64,000 nucleotides of DNA, taken from an uncultured Lentibacter sp. (GTDB taxonomy: Bacteria > Pseudomonadota > Alphaproteobacteria > Rhodobacterales > Rhodobacteraceae). Position 1 is the first letter of the stretch. Every line of letters starts with the position of its first letter. The notes under the pieces were generated by a model. It was not told where the DNA came from. It did no database searches and was given only the letters and a program-made list of their open reading frames with translations. The stretch spans positions 1-64,000 of the forward strand of contig CANMGT010000005.1 in assembly GCA_947497495.1 (NCBI GenBank). Reading direction: 5' to 3'. Shown one piece after another: positions 8,263 through 16,391 of this stretch. Both the position numbers and the translations under genes were made by a program.

Positions 8263-8784
8263 ATGTTCCGCATTCTCGCTTTAACCACTGCCATCTTCGT
8301 TGGCGCACAGGCCAAAGCCGTTGAGCTTGCCGCGCCGTTTCGCTCGATCGACGGGGGCACTTTGAGCCTGAGCCAGTGGGCGGGCAAGCCTGTGCTGGTT
8401 GTCAACACCGCCTCGCAATGTGCCTTCACCAAGCAATATGAGGGCTTGCAGACGTTGTATGAGCGCTACCGCGCTCGCGGGTTTGTTGTGCTGGCGGTGC
8501 CGTCTGACGATTTTCGCCAAGAGCTTGGCAGCGAGGCTGCGGTGAAAGAGTTTTGCGAACTGCAGTTTGGCATCGACATGCCGATGACGGGCATTACTCA
8601 TGTGAAGGGCGCTGGGGCGCATCCGTTTTACGCCACGCTCAAGGCCGAGACTGGCTTTGTGCCGAAGTGGAACTTCAGCAAAGTGCTGATCGGGCCTGAC
8701 GGGGCGGTTGTGAAAACCTACAGTTCGCGGGTCACGCCGCTGTCAGGCGAGATCACGCGCGAGATCGAGGCGCTTTTGCCATGA
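8263..8784 (+). CDS. Glutathione peroxidase, periplasmic
   Basis: 173 residues. An N-terminal signal peptide (about 1-18, cleaved near AQAKA) suggests export. The catalytic motif VVNTASQCAFTKQYEGLQ carries Cys53 (a cysteine, not selenocysteine enzyme). The second signature is altered: PSDDFRQELGSE replaces the usual PCNQFGxQEP. Trp in KWNFSKVL is kept. It reduces peroxides with thiols. It overlaps the start of the CIA30-like gene by 4 bases (ATGA), so the two form one unit. Confidence 0.9.
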   Translation: MFRILALTTAIFVGAQAKAVELAAPFRSIDGGTLSLSQWAGKPVLVVNTASQCAFTKQYEGLQTLYERYRARGFVVLAVPSDDFRQELGSEAAVKEFCELQFGIDMPMTGITHVKGAGAHPFYATLKAETGFVPKWNFSKVLIGPDGAVVKTYSSRVTPLSGEITREIEALLP

Positions 8785-9335
8785 AGCTGCGGCGCGCGGC
8801 GGCGGGTGTATGCGCAATGCTTTGGGCCGCAACCGCAGCCCTGGGAGAGAGCGAGATGATCGAAGACTTCAAGGGCACGCCCGATGCGCGATGGGAGTTT
8901 ATCTCCGATCAGGTGATGGGCGGTGTCTCAACGGGCCGCGTCACGCTTGACGAGGCGGGCGGGCAGGCTGTGCTGCGCTTGCAGGGCGAGGTCAGCACGC
9001 AAAACAGGGGTGGATTTATTCAGGCGCGCCTCAAGCTTGCCGAGCGGCTGCCAAGTGACGCGCAGGGCCTTGAGCTTAAGGTGCGTGGCAACGGGCAGGC
9101 CTATTACATTCATACGCGCACGAGCGGCACCGTTCTGCCGTGGAACTTCTATCAGGCCGAGTTTGATGCGACAGAGAGCTGGACAACTGTGCGCATCCCT
9201 TTCGCTGCGTTTGAGGCGCAGGGGCGGTTGCTGAGCAAGCGTTTGAGCGCGCAAGCGGTGAAGTCGATCGCGGTTGTCGCCTATGGGCGCGACCATAGGG
9301 CTGATGTGTCGGTTGCCCGCATCGGCTGGTATTAG
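8781..9335 (+). CDS. CIA30-family protein
   Basis: 184 residues with a signal peptide (about 1-21) and a CIA30 domain: MIEDFKGTPDARWEFISDQVMGGVS is the family hallmark (W...DxVMGGxS), and NRGGFIQARLK follows. CIA30 in mitochondria is a complex I assembly factor. The bacterial versions are carbohydrate-binding-like beta-sandwiches of unknown role. Here it is exported and coupled to a periplasmic glutathione peroxidase. The stop overlaps the stop of the convergent membrane-protein gene by four bases. Confidence 0.85.
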   Translation: MKLRRAAAGVCAMLWAATAALGESEMIEDFKGTPDARWEFISDQVMGGVSTGRVTLDEAGGQAVLRLQGEVSTQNRGGFIQARLKLAERLPSDAQGLELKVRGNGQAYYIHTRTSGTVLPWNFYQAEFDATESWTTVRIPFAAFEAQGRLLSKRLSAQAVKSIAVVAYGRDHRADVSVARIGWY

Positions 9336-10048
9336 GGCGCGTCCGGCCCTCTATCTTCGTCCACCGTGTCTTTGCCCACCCTGACTTTGTCAGCTGTGTC
9401 TTTGTCCGCAGGTTTGCGCCGTTTGCGATACCAGCTCTTGTTGGCGCTCACGAAGTCATCCATCAAGTTGCTGAGGCCACCTATTTGGCGTTCTTTGAGG
9501 AACAGAAAACCCGCGAAAGCGCCGATGGCGGCGCCGAACGTGTCGATGATGAGGTCTTTCATCGTGTCGATGAGGCCTGATTTTTGCATGTTCATGCCAA
9601 AAACCTGATCCATCGCGAACTCGAAAATCTCCCAGAGCGCGCCAATGGAGAGGCCCACTGCGAAGGCCAGCATGGCCAGTGCCCAAGGCGGGGCGGCATA
9701 ACGATCGCCTTCAAACAGCATGAAGATCAGCAGAAACCCCATGATCCCGAAGCTGAGGGCGGAGAGGAAATGCAGCGCCACATCCCACCACCAGAAGCGG
9801 TGATAGAAGTTGGCGACTTCGCCCAGAAACAGGGTTGCAAAGATGAAGACGACGATCGCCGCCAGCATGGTGCCCGGCAGTTTGATGCCGAAAAACCGCG
9901 CAAAGCGTTGCGGCAGAAAGGTGAGCGCCAGTGTCGCGCTGGCCACGAAGAGCGCTGACCATGTTTGGGTGACAAGGCCCACGACGGCTTCCAGAACTAG
10001 CACCATCTGGATGATCCAGACGACAAGGGGGCGGTGTGCTGTTGGCAT
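9332..10048 (-). CDS. DUF2238/YjdF-like integral membrane protein
   Basis: 238 residues from the preferred ATG at 10048 (MPTAHRPLVVW). The frame is open to a TTG at 10099, but that would overlap the divergent gene. Six or so TM segments, with conserved FYHRFWWWDVALHFLSA and ALWEIFEFAMDQVFG, resemble the DUF2238 family (recognised from memory). His and acidic residues within helices hint at metal or proton handling. The C-terminal 40 residues are charged and cytoplasmic. Function unknown. Confidence 0.6.
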   Translation of the reverse strand: MPTAHRPLVVWIIQMVLVLEAVVGLVTQTWSALFVASATLALTFLPQRFARFFGIKLPGTMLAAIVVFIFATLFLGEVANFYHRFWWWDVALHFLSALSFGIMGFLLIFMLFEGDRYAAPPWALAMLAFAVGLSIGALWEIFEFAMDQVFGMNMQKSGLIDTMKDLIIDTFGAAIGAFAGFLFLKERQIGGLSNLMDDFVSANKSWYRKRRKPADKDTADKVRVGKDTVDEDRGPDAP

Positions 10049-10091
10049 CAAGGCTCTTTCTTTTGTCGCTGTCAGGCCCAATATAGGGGGT

Positions 10092-10784
10092 ATGAGCAAT
10101 TTCGCACCCCTTCGCCTAGCAAGCTACAACATTCGCGCCGGACTTGGCAGCGACTTACGGCGTGATCCGCTGCGCGTTCTGGCGGCGGTTGCGGCGTTCA
10201 AGGCCGACATTGTGGCGCTGCAAGAGGCTGACTTTCGCCTTGGCGAGCGGCCCTCGGCGCTGCCGCGCGAGCTGATCGAAAGTCACACGGGCCTGCGGGC
10301 TTTGCCCGTGGCCGAAAACGACGTGAGCCTTGGTTGGCACGGCATTGCGCTGCTGGCGAAGCCTTCGCTTGTGGCGCAAAATGTGCACCGTTACCCGCTG
10401 CCGGGGCTTGAGCCGCGCGGCGCTGTTGCGGTTGACTTGCCGGGCCTTCGGGTTGTTGGCGTGCACTTGGGCCTGTTGCGGCGCTCGCGGCGGTTGCAGC
10501 TTGACCACATCCGCGAAGAGCTTGATGCGCTGCCCGAGTTGCCGACTGTGATACTGGGCGATTTTAACGAGTGGTCGCGCAGGGTGGGCCTTGGGCGTTT
10601 GGCACGGCGCTATACGATCCTGACACCGGGACGCACCTTTCCTTCGAACCTGCCCGTCGCCGCGCTTGACCGTGTGGCCCATTGCGAGCACCTTCGGGTG
10701 AAGATGTTGACTGTCCCGCGTGCAGCAAAAGGCAGCCACCCGTCTGACCACCTGCCGATACTGGCCGAGGTGCAGGGCGCTTGA
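10092..10784 (+). CDS. Endonuclease/exonuclease/phosphatase (EEP) family protein
   Basis: 230 residues with the DNase I-like fold. Visible landmarks: LRLASYNIRAGLG (Asn), DIVALQEAD (catalytic Glu), GVHLGLLRRSRRLQ, VILGDFNEW (Asp/Asn) and the C-terminal SHPSDHLPILAEV (Asp-His). Members hydrolyse phosphodiesters in nucleic acids or lipids. There is no signal peptide. It is divergent from the DUF2238-like gene, with about 43 bases between starts. A second, longer EEP gene lies at 57206-58231. Confidence 0.88.
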   Translation: MSNFAPLRLASYNIRAGLGSDLRRDPLRVLAAVAAFKADIVALQEADFRLGERPSALPRELIESHTGLRALPVAENDVSLGWHGIALLAKPSLVAQNVHRYPLPGLEPRGAVAVDLPGLRVVGVHLGLLRRSRRLQLDHIREELDALPELPTVILGDFNEWSRRVGLGRLARRYTILTPGRTFPSNLPVAALDRVAHCEHLRVKMLTVPRAAKGSHPSDHLPILAEVQGA

Positions 10785-10805
10785 GAGAAGTGGATAAGTC
10801 AGATT

Positions 10806-11336
10806 TTGACGTTAAGACAAGCCGTTGAGGCCGATGCTTCAAGTATTGCTGCACTTTCCGTTGAAGTGTGGCTGGGCACATATTTGAAGCGCGGGATAAG
10901 CGGGTTTTTCGCCGACTATGTTTTGAGCGAGTTTACCGCCGACACCCTTTCTGCTGTGATCAATGACCCTGAGGAATGGATCATGGTGTCGCAAAACGAG
11001 GAGGGGATCGACGGGTTTATCCGGCTGCGCTCGGGCAGGCCCGCGCCTGTTGATGGCGGCAGTGATACTGTGCCTGAACCCGTGCCTGATACCGAGATCG
11101 TGACGTTTTATGTGCAGCCGCGCCACCACGGGCGCGGGGTGGGCAAGGCCTTGCTTGAGGCGGCGCTTGCGCACTGTTCTGCGCAGGGCATTCCAAGCGT
11201 TTGGCTCGCGACAAATGCCGAGAACACGCCGGCTATCGGCTTTTACCTCGCGCAGGGGTTTAAGCAGATCGGCCATACGCATTTCGAGCTTGAGGGCGAG
11301 GCCTACCTCAACAATGTCTACGCGATCGGGCTTTAG
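10806..11336 (+). CDS. GNAT-family N-acetyltransferase
   Basis: 176 residues. The acetyl-CoA loop is TFYVQPRHHGRGVGKALLEAAL, the R/Q-x-x-G-x-G/A motif, followed by WLATNAENTPAIGFYLAQGF. The start is TTG at 10806 because the frame has no ATG or GTG between the upstream stop (10782) and the conserved LRQAVEADA. The substrate is unknown. The stop overlaps the YqaA gene stop by four bases. Confidence 0.85.
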   Translation: MTLRQAVEADASSIAALSVEVWLGTYLKRGISGFFADYVLSEFTADTLSAVINDPEEWIMVSQNEEGIDGFIRLRSGRPAPVDGGSDTVPEPVPDTEIVTFYVQPRHHGRGVGKALLEAALAHCSAQGIPSVWLATNAENTPAIGFYLAQGFKQIGHTHFELEGEAYLNNVYAIGL

Positions 11337-11764
11337 GCGAACCACGCCAGAGTTATGGCGGCGAGCACGATGTAACGGCCCGCTTTTGCGAGCGTCACCA
11401 GAAGCAAAAACGGCAGCAGCGGCTCGCGCATCAGGCCCGCGACAACTGTCAGCGGGTCGCCGACAATTGGCAGCCAGCTCCCCAGCAAAGACCAGCGGCC
11501 ATAGCGGTGATACCAGCCTTGCGCGCGCGCAAGTTGCGGCTCGGAGGCGGGAAACCAGCGCTTGTTTTGAAAGCGCAGCAGAAAACGCCCGAGGAACCAG
11601 TTGATCAGCGCGCCGAGCACGTTTCCGGCTGTGGCGGTGAGAAGGAGCAGCCACGCAGGCTGCTTTGCGGCGAGCAGCAGCGTCACCAGAACCGCCTCTG
11701 ACTGCATCGGCAGGATCGTCGCGGCGACAAGGGCCGAAGCGAAGAGGGCGAAGAGGGCTGTCAT
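11333..11764 (-). CDS. YqaA-family membrane protein (DedA/SNARE-associated)
   Basis: 143 residues with four TM segments. Conserved stretches include LPMQSEAVL, GNVLGALINWFLGR and LLGSWLPIVGDPLTVVAGLMR, typical of the YqaA branch of the DedA-like superfamily. These proteins are linked to lipid scrambling and membrane homeostasis, but YqaA itself is poorly studied. Confidence 0.85.
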   Translation of the reverse strand: MTALFALFASALVAATILPMQSEAVLVTLLLAAKQPAWLLLLTATAGNVLGALINWFLGRFLLRFQNKRWFPASEPQLARAQGWYHRYGRWSLLGSWLPIVGDPLTVVAGLMREPLLPFLLLVTLAKAGRYIVLAAITLAWFA

Positions 11765-11926
11765 GGTTGATCCTGTTTGGAACCGTTGACTCTAAGGCGA
11801 TGCAGGGCAATGATCCAGACAGCATCAGGAGTTTTCTCAGTGAACAAGTGACACGGCTTTGCCGCTCATTTACTGACCCCGCGCTGGCTTTCGGGCGGCG
11901 CAAAACTCCATTTGCAGGATGAATTA

Positions 11927-12715
11927 ATGAAACGTTTGAACAGGAAGACATGCGTCGTAACCGGCGCGGGCCGTGGCATTGGCGCGGCTATTGCACGGCG
12001 CTTTGCCGAGGAGGGTGCGCGCGTTGTCGTGACGGACAAGGACTTGCCCGCGGCCGCGGTTGTGGCCAAAGAGATCGGCGGGCAGGCGCGGCTGCTGGAG
12101 GTCTCGCAAGAGGGCCACTGGGCGGAGTTTGCCGCAGAGTTCCCGCGCATTGATGTGCTGGTCAACAACGCGGGTGTGACTGGTTTTGAAGAGGCTCTGG
12201 TAGCGCATGACCCTGAGCATGCGCGCCTCGCAGACTGGCGGGCTGTGCACCGTGTGAACCTTGATGGAACGTTCCTAGGCTGCCGCTATGCGATTGGCGC
12301 GATGCGGGCGGGTAAGCAAGGCTCGATCATCAATATTTCGTCGCGGTCCGGCATGGTCGGCATTCCCGCAGCGGCGGCCTATGCCTCGTCCAAGGCCGCG
12401 ATCCGCAACCATAGCAAAACCGTTGCGCTGTATTGCGCGCAGGAGGGGCTCAACATCCGCTGCAACTCGGTGCACCCCGCGGCGATTTTGACGCCGATGT
12501 GGGAGCCGATGCTGGGAGAGGGGCCAGACCGCGCCGAACGCATGGCTGCCTTCGTGGCCGACACGCCGCTGCATCGCTTTGGCACGGTCGATGAGGTGGC
12601 GGCGGCCTGCGTGATGCTGGCGTCCGACGAGGCCGCCTATATGACGGGCAGCGAAATCACGATCGACGGGGGCTTGCTGGCCGGATCAGTGGCGCCGCCT
12701 AAACAGGTGGGGTGA
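11927..12715 (+). CDS. SDR-family NAD(P)-dependent oxidoreductase
   Basis: 262 residues, classical short-chain dehydrogenase. Cofactor loop TGAGRGIG (12-19), NNAG (80-83), Asn111, Ser139, Tyr152 and Lys156 (AYASSKAAI) form a complete catalytic tetrad. Asp37 after the second strand favours NAD+ over NADP+. The C-terminus [15 protein letters not shown] is canonical. ATG 11927 has AGGA about 8 bases upstream. The substrate is unknown. Confidence 0.9.
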   Translation: MKRLNRKTCVVTGAGRGIGAAIARRFAEEGARVVVTDKDLPAAAVVAKEIGGQARLLEVSQEGHWAEFAAEFPRIDVLVNNAGVTGFEEALVAHDPEHARLADWRAVHRVNLDGTFLGCRYAIGAMRAGKQGSIINISSRSGMVGIPAAAAYASSKAAIRNHSKTVALYCAQEGLNIRCNSVHPAAILTPMWEPMLGEGPDRAERMAAFVADTPLHRFGTVDEVAAACVMLASDEAAYMTGSEITIDGGLLAGSVAPPKQVG

Positions 12716-12729
12716 CAGAAGGGGCCCAG

Positions 12730-12756
12730 AAGGCCGCTCGTTGCGGAGCGGCCTTT
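12730..12756. terminator. Terminator-like hairpin, copy A of a duplicated element
   Basis: AAGGCCGCTC-GTTGC-GGAGCGGCCTTT, a 27-base sequence identical to 14056-14082. It follows the SDR gene on the plus strand but has no long T run on either side. On the minus strand it sits 26 bases after the BI-1 relic, the same layout as copy B after the intact BI-1 gene. Confidence 0.7.
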
Positions 12757-12781
12757 CGGGTGTGTCTGGCTTGGGGGGCTT

Positions 12782-12920
12782 TCCTTGATGGCCCGTGAAC
12801 ATCACCAGGAATTGGAACATGTTGAAATGACTTCAGGCCAAGACACAGTGCGTCTAAGGACGTGGTGCCTGCGAAGATCAAGATGTCGATCATCGCCACC
12901 AGAAGGCCGATCACACCCAT
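12782..12920 (-). pseudogene. Relic of the 3' end of a Bax inhibitor-1/YccA gene
   Basis: Minus-strand reading gives MGVIGLLVAMI then ILIFAG in one frame, and FNMFQFLVMFTGHQG in another. These match MGVIGLLVAMI, VLIFAG and LNMFQFLLMFMGNQE of the intact gene at 14106-14882. Two internal deletions, one frameshift and loss of the stop separate it from the functional copy. At DNA level the stretch 12887-12920 differs from 14344-14377 at about two of 34 bases. Confidence 0.85.
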
Positions 12921-12933
12921 AGAAAAGGCGCGT

Positions 12934-13965
12934 TTATTGTAACAGGTCGGTACGCCCGACTGCGACTGCCAGCTCCACAAAGGACTTCCACAGGCCTTCA
13001 CCAGGCAGTCGATAGGTCGTCCAGTTTTCGCCAAGAAAATACCCGGCGCCAATCTGGTGGCCATCGTAAAGGCGCAGGGCGCGGATGTCTTCTGGCTGCA
13101 GCTTGGCAACCACAAACTGCGGTTGGGTCGGATCGCTGTCGGGCTGGGCTGTGGTGTAGCCTTTGAAGACATAGTCGCTCTCGTAGCGCCCACTGCCCGA
13201 GATATCGCGGGTTCTGATGAAGATCTCGGCTCGTTTCGCGTGTTCCTGACTAAAGCTCTCTGAGCCATTGTAGGTAAACCAAAGGTAGAAGGCCTCATCG
13301 TTGGGGAAATATAGCAGGCTCATGACGTCGTCATCGACACTTGCGGACGCTTCATAGCTTTCGGCCACTGTTCCGGGGTTTTTCCGGCCTTTGTAGCTCC
13401 AGTTCTGAACACCTCCAAGCGGCACGTTCTTTGCCTGACGGGCCTTGGCTTGTGCTGCGTCAGACTCAGCCTGAGCGATGGCGTGCTGTTCGTCGTCCGC
13501 CACTGCTGCATCATGGGCAACACGTTTCATGGCCAGTGAGATCGCCGCGCGCGACCCTTTGAGCGGTGCCATATATTCTTCCTGGCTGAGTTTTAGGGTC
13601 ACCGCGGAATGGGATTGTAGGAGCTCGACCCCGTCTGCGCCGATCGGGAACATCGCGGTGCTTATGCCCTTGGCGGGGGCTGGCGTGATCTCGATGAGTT
13701 CGGGTTTCAGCGTGTAGGTCCTGCTGGATCCATCTTGCGCGGTGAACTTAAGGGTGGGGTTTGAGATCGTTTCATTCAGCTTAACGCCAAACCCAAGATA
13801 CCATGCGCCATCATTCTTATTGAAAGTCAGCAATGTGGTGTCTTTGTAAATCGCTATATGCGAGTCGGTGCCTTTGATTGTGCGCCAGCTTTCTCCGGCT
13901 GCAGCGCTGGCTAAACCCGTGACAAGCAGTAGTGCTATCGCCAGAAGCTTGGTGATCTGTTGCAT
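12934..13965 (-). CDS. Secreted protein of unknown function, two beta-rich halves
   Basis: 343 residues. Signal peptide about 1-23 (KLLAIALLLVTGLASAAAG). The N-terminal half (25-150) begins SWRTIKGTDSHIAIYKD; a Gln/Ala-rich linker (about 155-185, AIAQAESDAAQAKARQAK) follows; then a second half begins NWSYKGRKNPGTVAESY. Both halves contain a hydrophobic W/Y-L-F strand pattern (GAWYLGFGVKL and EAFYLWFTYNG), suggesting an internal repeat. I do not recognise the family. The start ATG 13965 has GGGAG about 7 bases upstream. The gene lies between the BI-1 relic and the intact BI-1 gene. Confidence 0.7.
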   Translation of the reverse strand: MQQITKLLAIALLLVTGLASAAAGESWRTIKGTDSHIAIYKDTTLLTFNKNDGAWYLGFGVKLNETISNPTLKFTAQDGSSRTYTLKPELIEITPAPAKGISTAMFPIGADGVELLQSHSAVTLKLSQEEYMAPLKGSRAAISLAMKRVAHDAAVADDEQHAIAQAESDAAQAKARQAKNVPLGGVQNWSYKGRKNPGTVAESYEASASVDDDVMSLLYFPNDEAFYLWFTYNGSESFSQEHAKRAEIFIRTRDISGSGRYESDYVFKGYTTAQPDSDPTQPQFVVAKLQPEDIRALRLYDGHQIGAGYFLGENWTTYRLPGEGLWKSFVELAVAVGRTDLLQ

Positions 13966-14055
13966 GATGTTTCTCCCCCCCAACTGAGTGGCTTGATCAT
14001 AGCTTTGAAGGAGGTGGGTGCAAGATAGCTTTGTGGAGCCGGTTTCAAAAAAGAA

Positions 14056-14082
14056 AAGGCCGCTCGTTGCGGAGCGGCCTTT
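14056..14082 (-). terminator. Rho-independent terminator of the BI-1 gene, copy B
   Basis: Read on the minus strand: a 10-base-pair stem AAGGCCGCTC/GAGCGGCCTT with a GCAAC-type loop, followed by a T-rich tract (TTTTCTTTTTT). It lies 24 bases after the BI-1 stop. The 27 bases are identical to 12730-12756. Confidence 0.85.
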
Positions 14083-14105
14083 GGGGAGTGTTATTTTGTA
14101 AACGT

Positions 14106-14882
14106 CTACTCTTGGTTGCCCATGAACATCAGCAGGAACTGGAACATGTTGAGGAAGTCGAGGTAGAGGTTCAGCGCGCCGTGGATGGCTGATTTGTCAA
14201 GCCATTCCTGATCGCCGTGGTGGGCGTGCGCGAGGTAAGTGCTTTTGATCTGCTGTGTGTCGTAGGCTGTCAGGCCTGCGAAGATCAGCACGCCGATCAT
14301 CGAGATCGCATACATCATGGCAGGTGACTGCAGGAAGTAGTTGACGATCATCGCGACGAGAAGGCCGATCACACCCATGATGAGGAAACTGCCCCAGCCT
14401 GAGATGTCTTTCTGTGTCGTGTAGCCCCAGAGCGAGAGGCCCGCGAAGGCGATCGCTGTTACGAGGAATGTCTGCACGATCGAGAAGGATGTGTAGAAGA
14501 TGAAGATCGAGCTGAGCGACACGCCGATGAGGGCAGCGAAGACAAAGAAGAACAGCTGCGCGCCCGCCGCAGAAATGCGGTTAGTGACGGCGCCGAAGGC
14601 GAAGATCATGCCGAGAGGGGCAAGCATCACGACCCAACGCAGCGCAGATGTGTAGATCAGCGCGCCGAAGTTTGTCAGCATCGTGCCATTGGCCATTTGG
14701 CCCGCGGCGAGGGCCGGGTCTGTTGTGGTTGCGAGGCCTGCGATGGCCCATGCGGCGAGTGCTGTGATCAGCATGCCGACAGACATCGTTCCGTAGACCT
14801 TGTTCATGTGGGCGCGAAGCCCTGCGTCGATTTCGGCGCTGTGGGTTTGCGCGCCTGACCGAACGGTTCCGAATTCTGCCAT
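14106..14882 (-). CDS. Bax inhibitor-1/YccA family membrane protein
   Basis: 258 residues with seven TM helices, typical of the TMBIM/YccA superfamily. Landmarks: VYGTMSVGMLITALAAWAI, FFVFAALIGVSLSSIF, and GVLIFAGLTAYDTQQIKSTY, whose Asp is the conserved charged residue in the pore of BsYetJ-like calcium leak channels. E. coli YccA modulates FtsH. The gene has a good terminator downstream. A degraded copy of its 3' end is at 12782-12920. Confidence 0.93.
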   Translation of the reverse strand: MAEFGTVRSGAQTHSAEIDAGLRAHMNKVYGTMSVGMLITALAAWAIAGLATTTDPALAAGQMANGTMLTNFGALIYTSALRWVVMLAPLGMIFAFGAVTNRISAAGAQLFFFVFAALIGVSLSSIFIFYTSFSIVQTFLVTAIAFAGLSLWGYTTQKDISGWGSFLIMGVIGLLVAMIVNYFLQSPAMMYAISMIGVLIFAGLTAYDTQQIKSTYLAHAHHGDQEWLDKSAIHGALNLYLDFLNMFQFLLMFMGNQE

Positions 14883-15020
14883 TTAAGCCTCCGAGGTAAA
14901 TATGACGTCAGTTAAACTGTGGCCCCGCCGTGTTTGGCAGGGCCTATGCCGTCAATATCGGTGACATGGCGTCTCTTTTCAAGGATTACCGGAAGCTTTT
15001 GGTGCTTATTTTGGTCAGGG

Positions 15021-15251
15021 TTAATGCGTCCAATGCGCAGGGACATCCCAAACGGCACGGTTGGCCTCAAGGCGGGCTTGCTCGGCGTTAAGGCCGATAT
15101 CGCAAAGCTGCTCGGCGCTTAGGCGGGCAAGGGCGGTGCGGCTGCGGCGCAATGTGAGCAGGGCGCGCAGGCTCGCGAGAGGGCCCGTTTGACGGGCGGG
15201 CTTGCGAGACGGGGTGCAGGCGGCGTTTGGCAGAGTGTTTGAGTAGGTCAT
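15021..15251 (-). CDS. DUF1127 domain protein
   Basis: 76 residues from ATG 15251, which has AGGAG 7 bases upstream; the ATG at 15257 is too close to that site. The C-terminal half RTALARLSAEQLCDIGLNAEQARLEA is the DUF1127 motif (LxxLxDxxLxDIGL). Short Arg-rich DUF1127 proteins influence phosphate and carbon metabolism and RNA turnover in other alphaproteobacteria. It is divergent from a LysR gene, an arrangement I recall as frequent in Rhodobacterales. Confidence 0.85.
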   Translation of the reverse strand: MTYSNTLPNAACTPSRKPARQTGPLASLRALLTLRRSRTALARLSAEQLCDIGLNAEQARLEANRAVWDVPAHWTH

Positions 15252-15365
15252 CAGCATTCTCCTTTTGTGATGTTTGCTTCGAGTTCATCAGATATGTTGA
15301 TGTTTAGTCGTGGGTGTGACATAAGGGAAATAAATGCTTGTTAAGTTATCATCACGGAGTTTGAT

Positions 15366-16238
15366 GTGAGAAATCTGGATATCACAACCCTGCGCTCTTT
15401 TCTGGCGGTCGTGGACAACGGCGGGGTGACGCGCGCGGCAGGGATGCTCAACCTCACGCAATCGGCGGTGTCGATGCAGCTCAAGCGTCTGGAAGAGCTT
15501 TTGGGCGTTGATCTGTTTAACAGGGCGGGCCGCAAGCTTGCGCCCACGGCCAGCGGCGACCAGCTTTTGACATATGCGCGGCGCATGGTGGCGCTGAATG
15601 ACGAGGCCGTCGGGCGGCTGACGGAAGATGTGTTTGAGGGCGAGATATCGCTCGGGGCGCCGCACGACGTTGTTTACCCCGTCATCCCGCAGGTGCTGAA
15701 GGCCTTCAGCGCCGCCTATCCGCGCGTCAAGGTGCGGCTGGTGTCCTCCAGCACGGTGAACCTGCTTGAGGCGCTCGGCAAGGGCGAGCTTGACTTGATC
15801 CTGACGACAGAAGAGGCCGTTGGAAAGGGGGGCGAGGCGCTCACCGAGATGCCGCTGCGCTGGGTTGGGGCGCTGGGCGGGCAAGTCTGGCGGCAACGGC
15901 CTTTGAAGCTGGCGTTTTGCCAGTTTTGCGTGTTCCGCCCCATCGTGCTGCGCCGCCTCGATGATGCCGGCATCCCTTGGGATATGGTCATCGAATCTGA
16001 CGAAGACCGCGCAGTTGAGGCGCTGATGAGTGCTGATCTGGCGGTTGGTGCCTTTATGGAAGACAGCATCCCGCCGCACCTTGAGGCTTTGCCTGCCGCG
16101 AGTGGCCTGCCGGACTTGGGCACCCAGAAGATCAACCTTTATGGCGCTACAAACCGTGACGAAGTTGCGGTGCACCTGAGCGAACTGATACGGCAGGGCT
16201 TTGGCCAGGTTCAGAGCGCGCCAGCCAAGACGGCCTGA
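15366..16238 (+). CDS. LysR-family transcriptional regulator
   Basis: 290 residues. Winged HTH at 1-62 (LRSFLAVVDNGGVTRAAGMLNLTQSAVSMQLKRLEELLG), then a LysR substrate-binding domain. The GTG start is the only reasonable one in frame. It faces the DUF1127 gene across about 114 bases, so it probably regulates that gene and itself. The effector is unknown. Confidence 0.92.
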   Translation: MRNLDITTLRSFLAVVDNGGVTRAAGMLNLTQSAVSMQLKRLEELLGVDLFNRAGRKLAPTASGDQLLTYARRMVALNDEAVGRLTEDVFEGEISLGAPHDVVYPVIPQVLKAFSAAYPRVKVRLVSSSTVNLLEALGKGELDLILTTEEAVGKGGEALTEMPLRWVGALGGQVWRQRPLKLAFCQFCVFRPIVLRRLDDAGIPWDMVIESDEDRAVEALMSADLAVGAFMEDSIPPHLEALPAASGLPDLGTQKINLYGATNRDEVAVHLSELIRQGFGQVQSAPAKTA

Positions 16239-16310
16239 AAGCTTGCGTGACCTCTTTTGAGGGTGATTTTGGCAGGTGAGCCAGAACTGGCCGAACAAGC
16301 CTCTGCTCAT

Positions 16311-16338
16311 TTGAGCGTGCTTTGCGACGTGGTATAAT
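16311..16338 (+). promoter_or_regulatory. Promoter of the OmpA/DUF4892 gene
   Basis: TTGAGC (16311-16316), a 16-base spacer and a perfect TATAAT (16333-16338), 53 bases before the ATG. Confidence 0.6.
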
Positions 16339-16391
16339 GGGCGCTGCGTGGCAAAGCGCAGCGTGACGCAGTATCCACGGGAGGACTTTCT

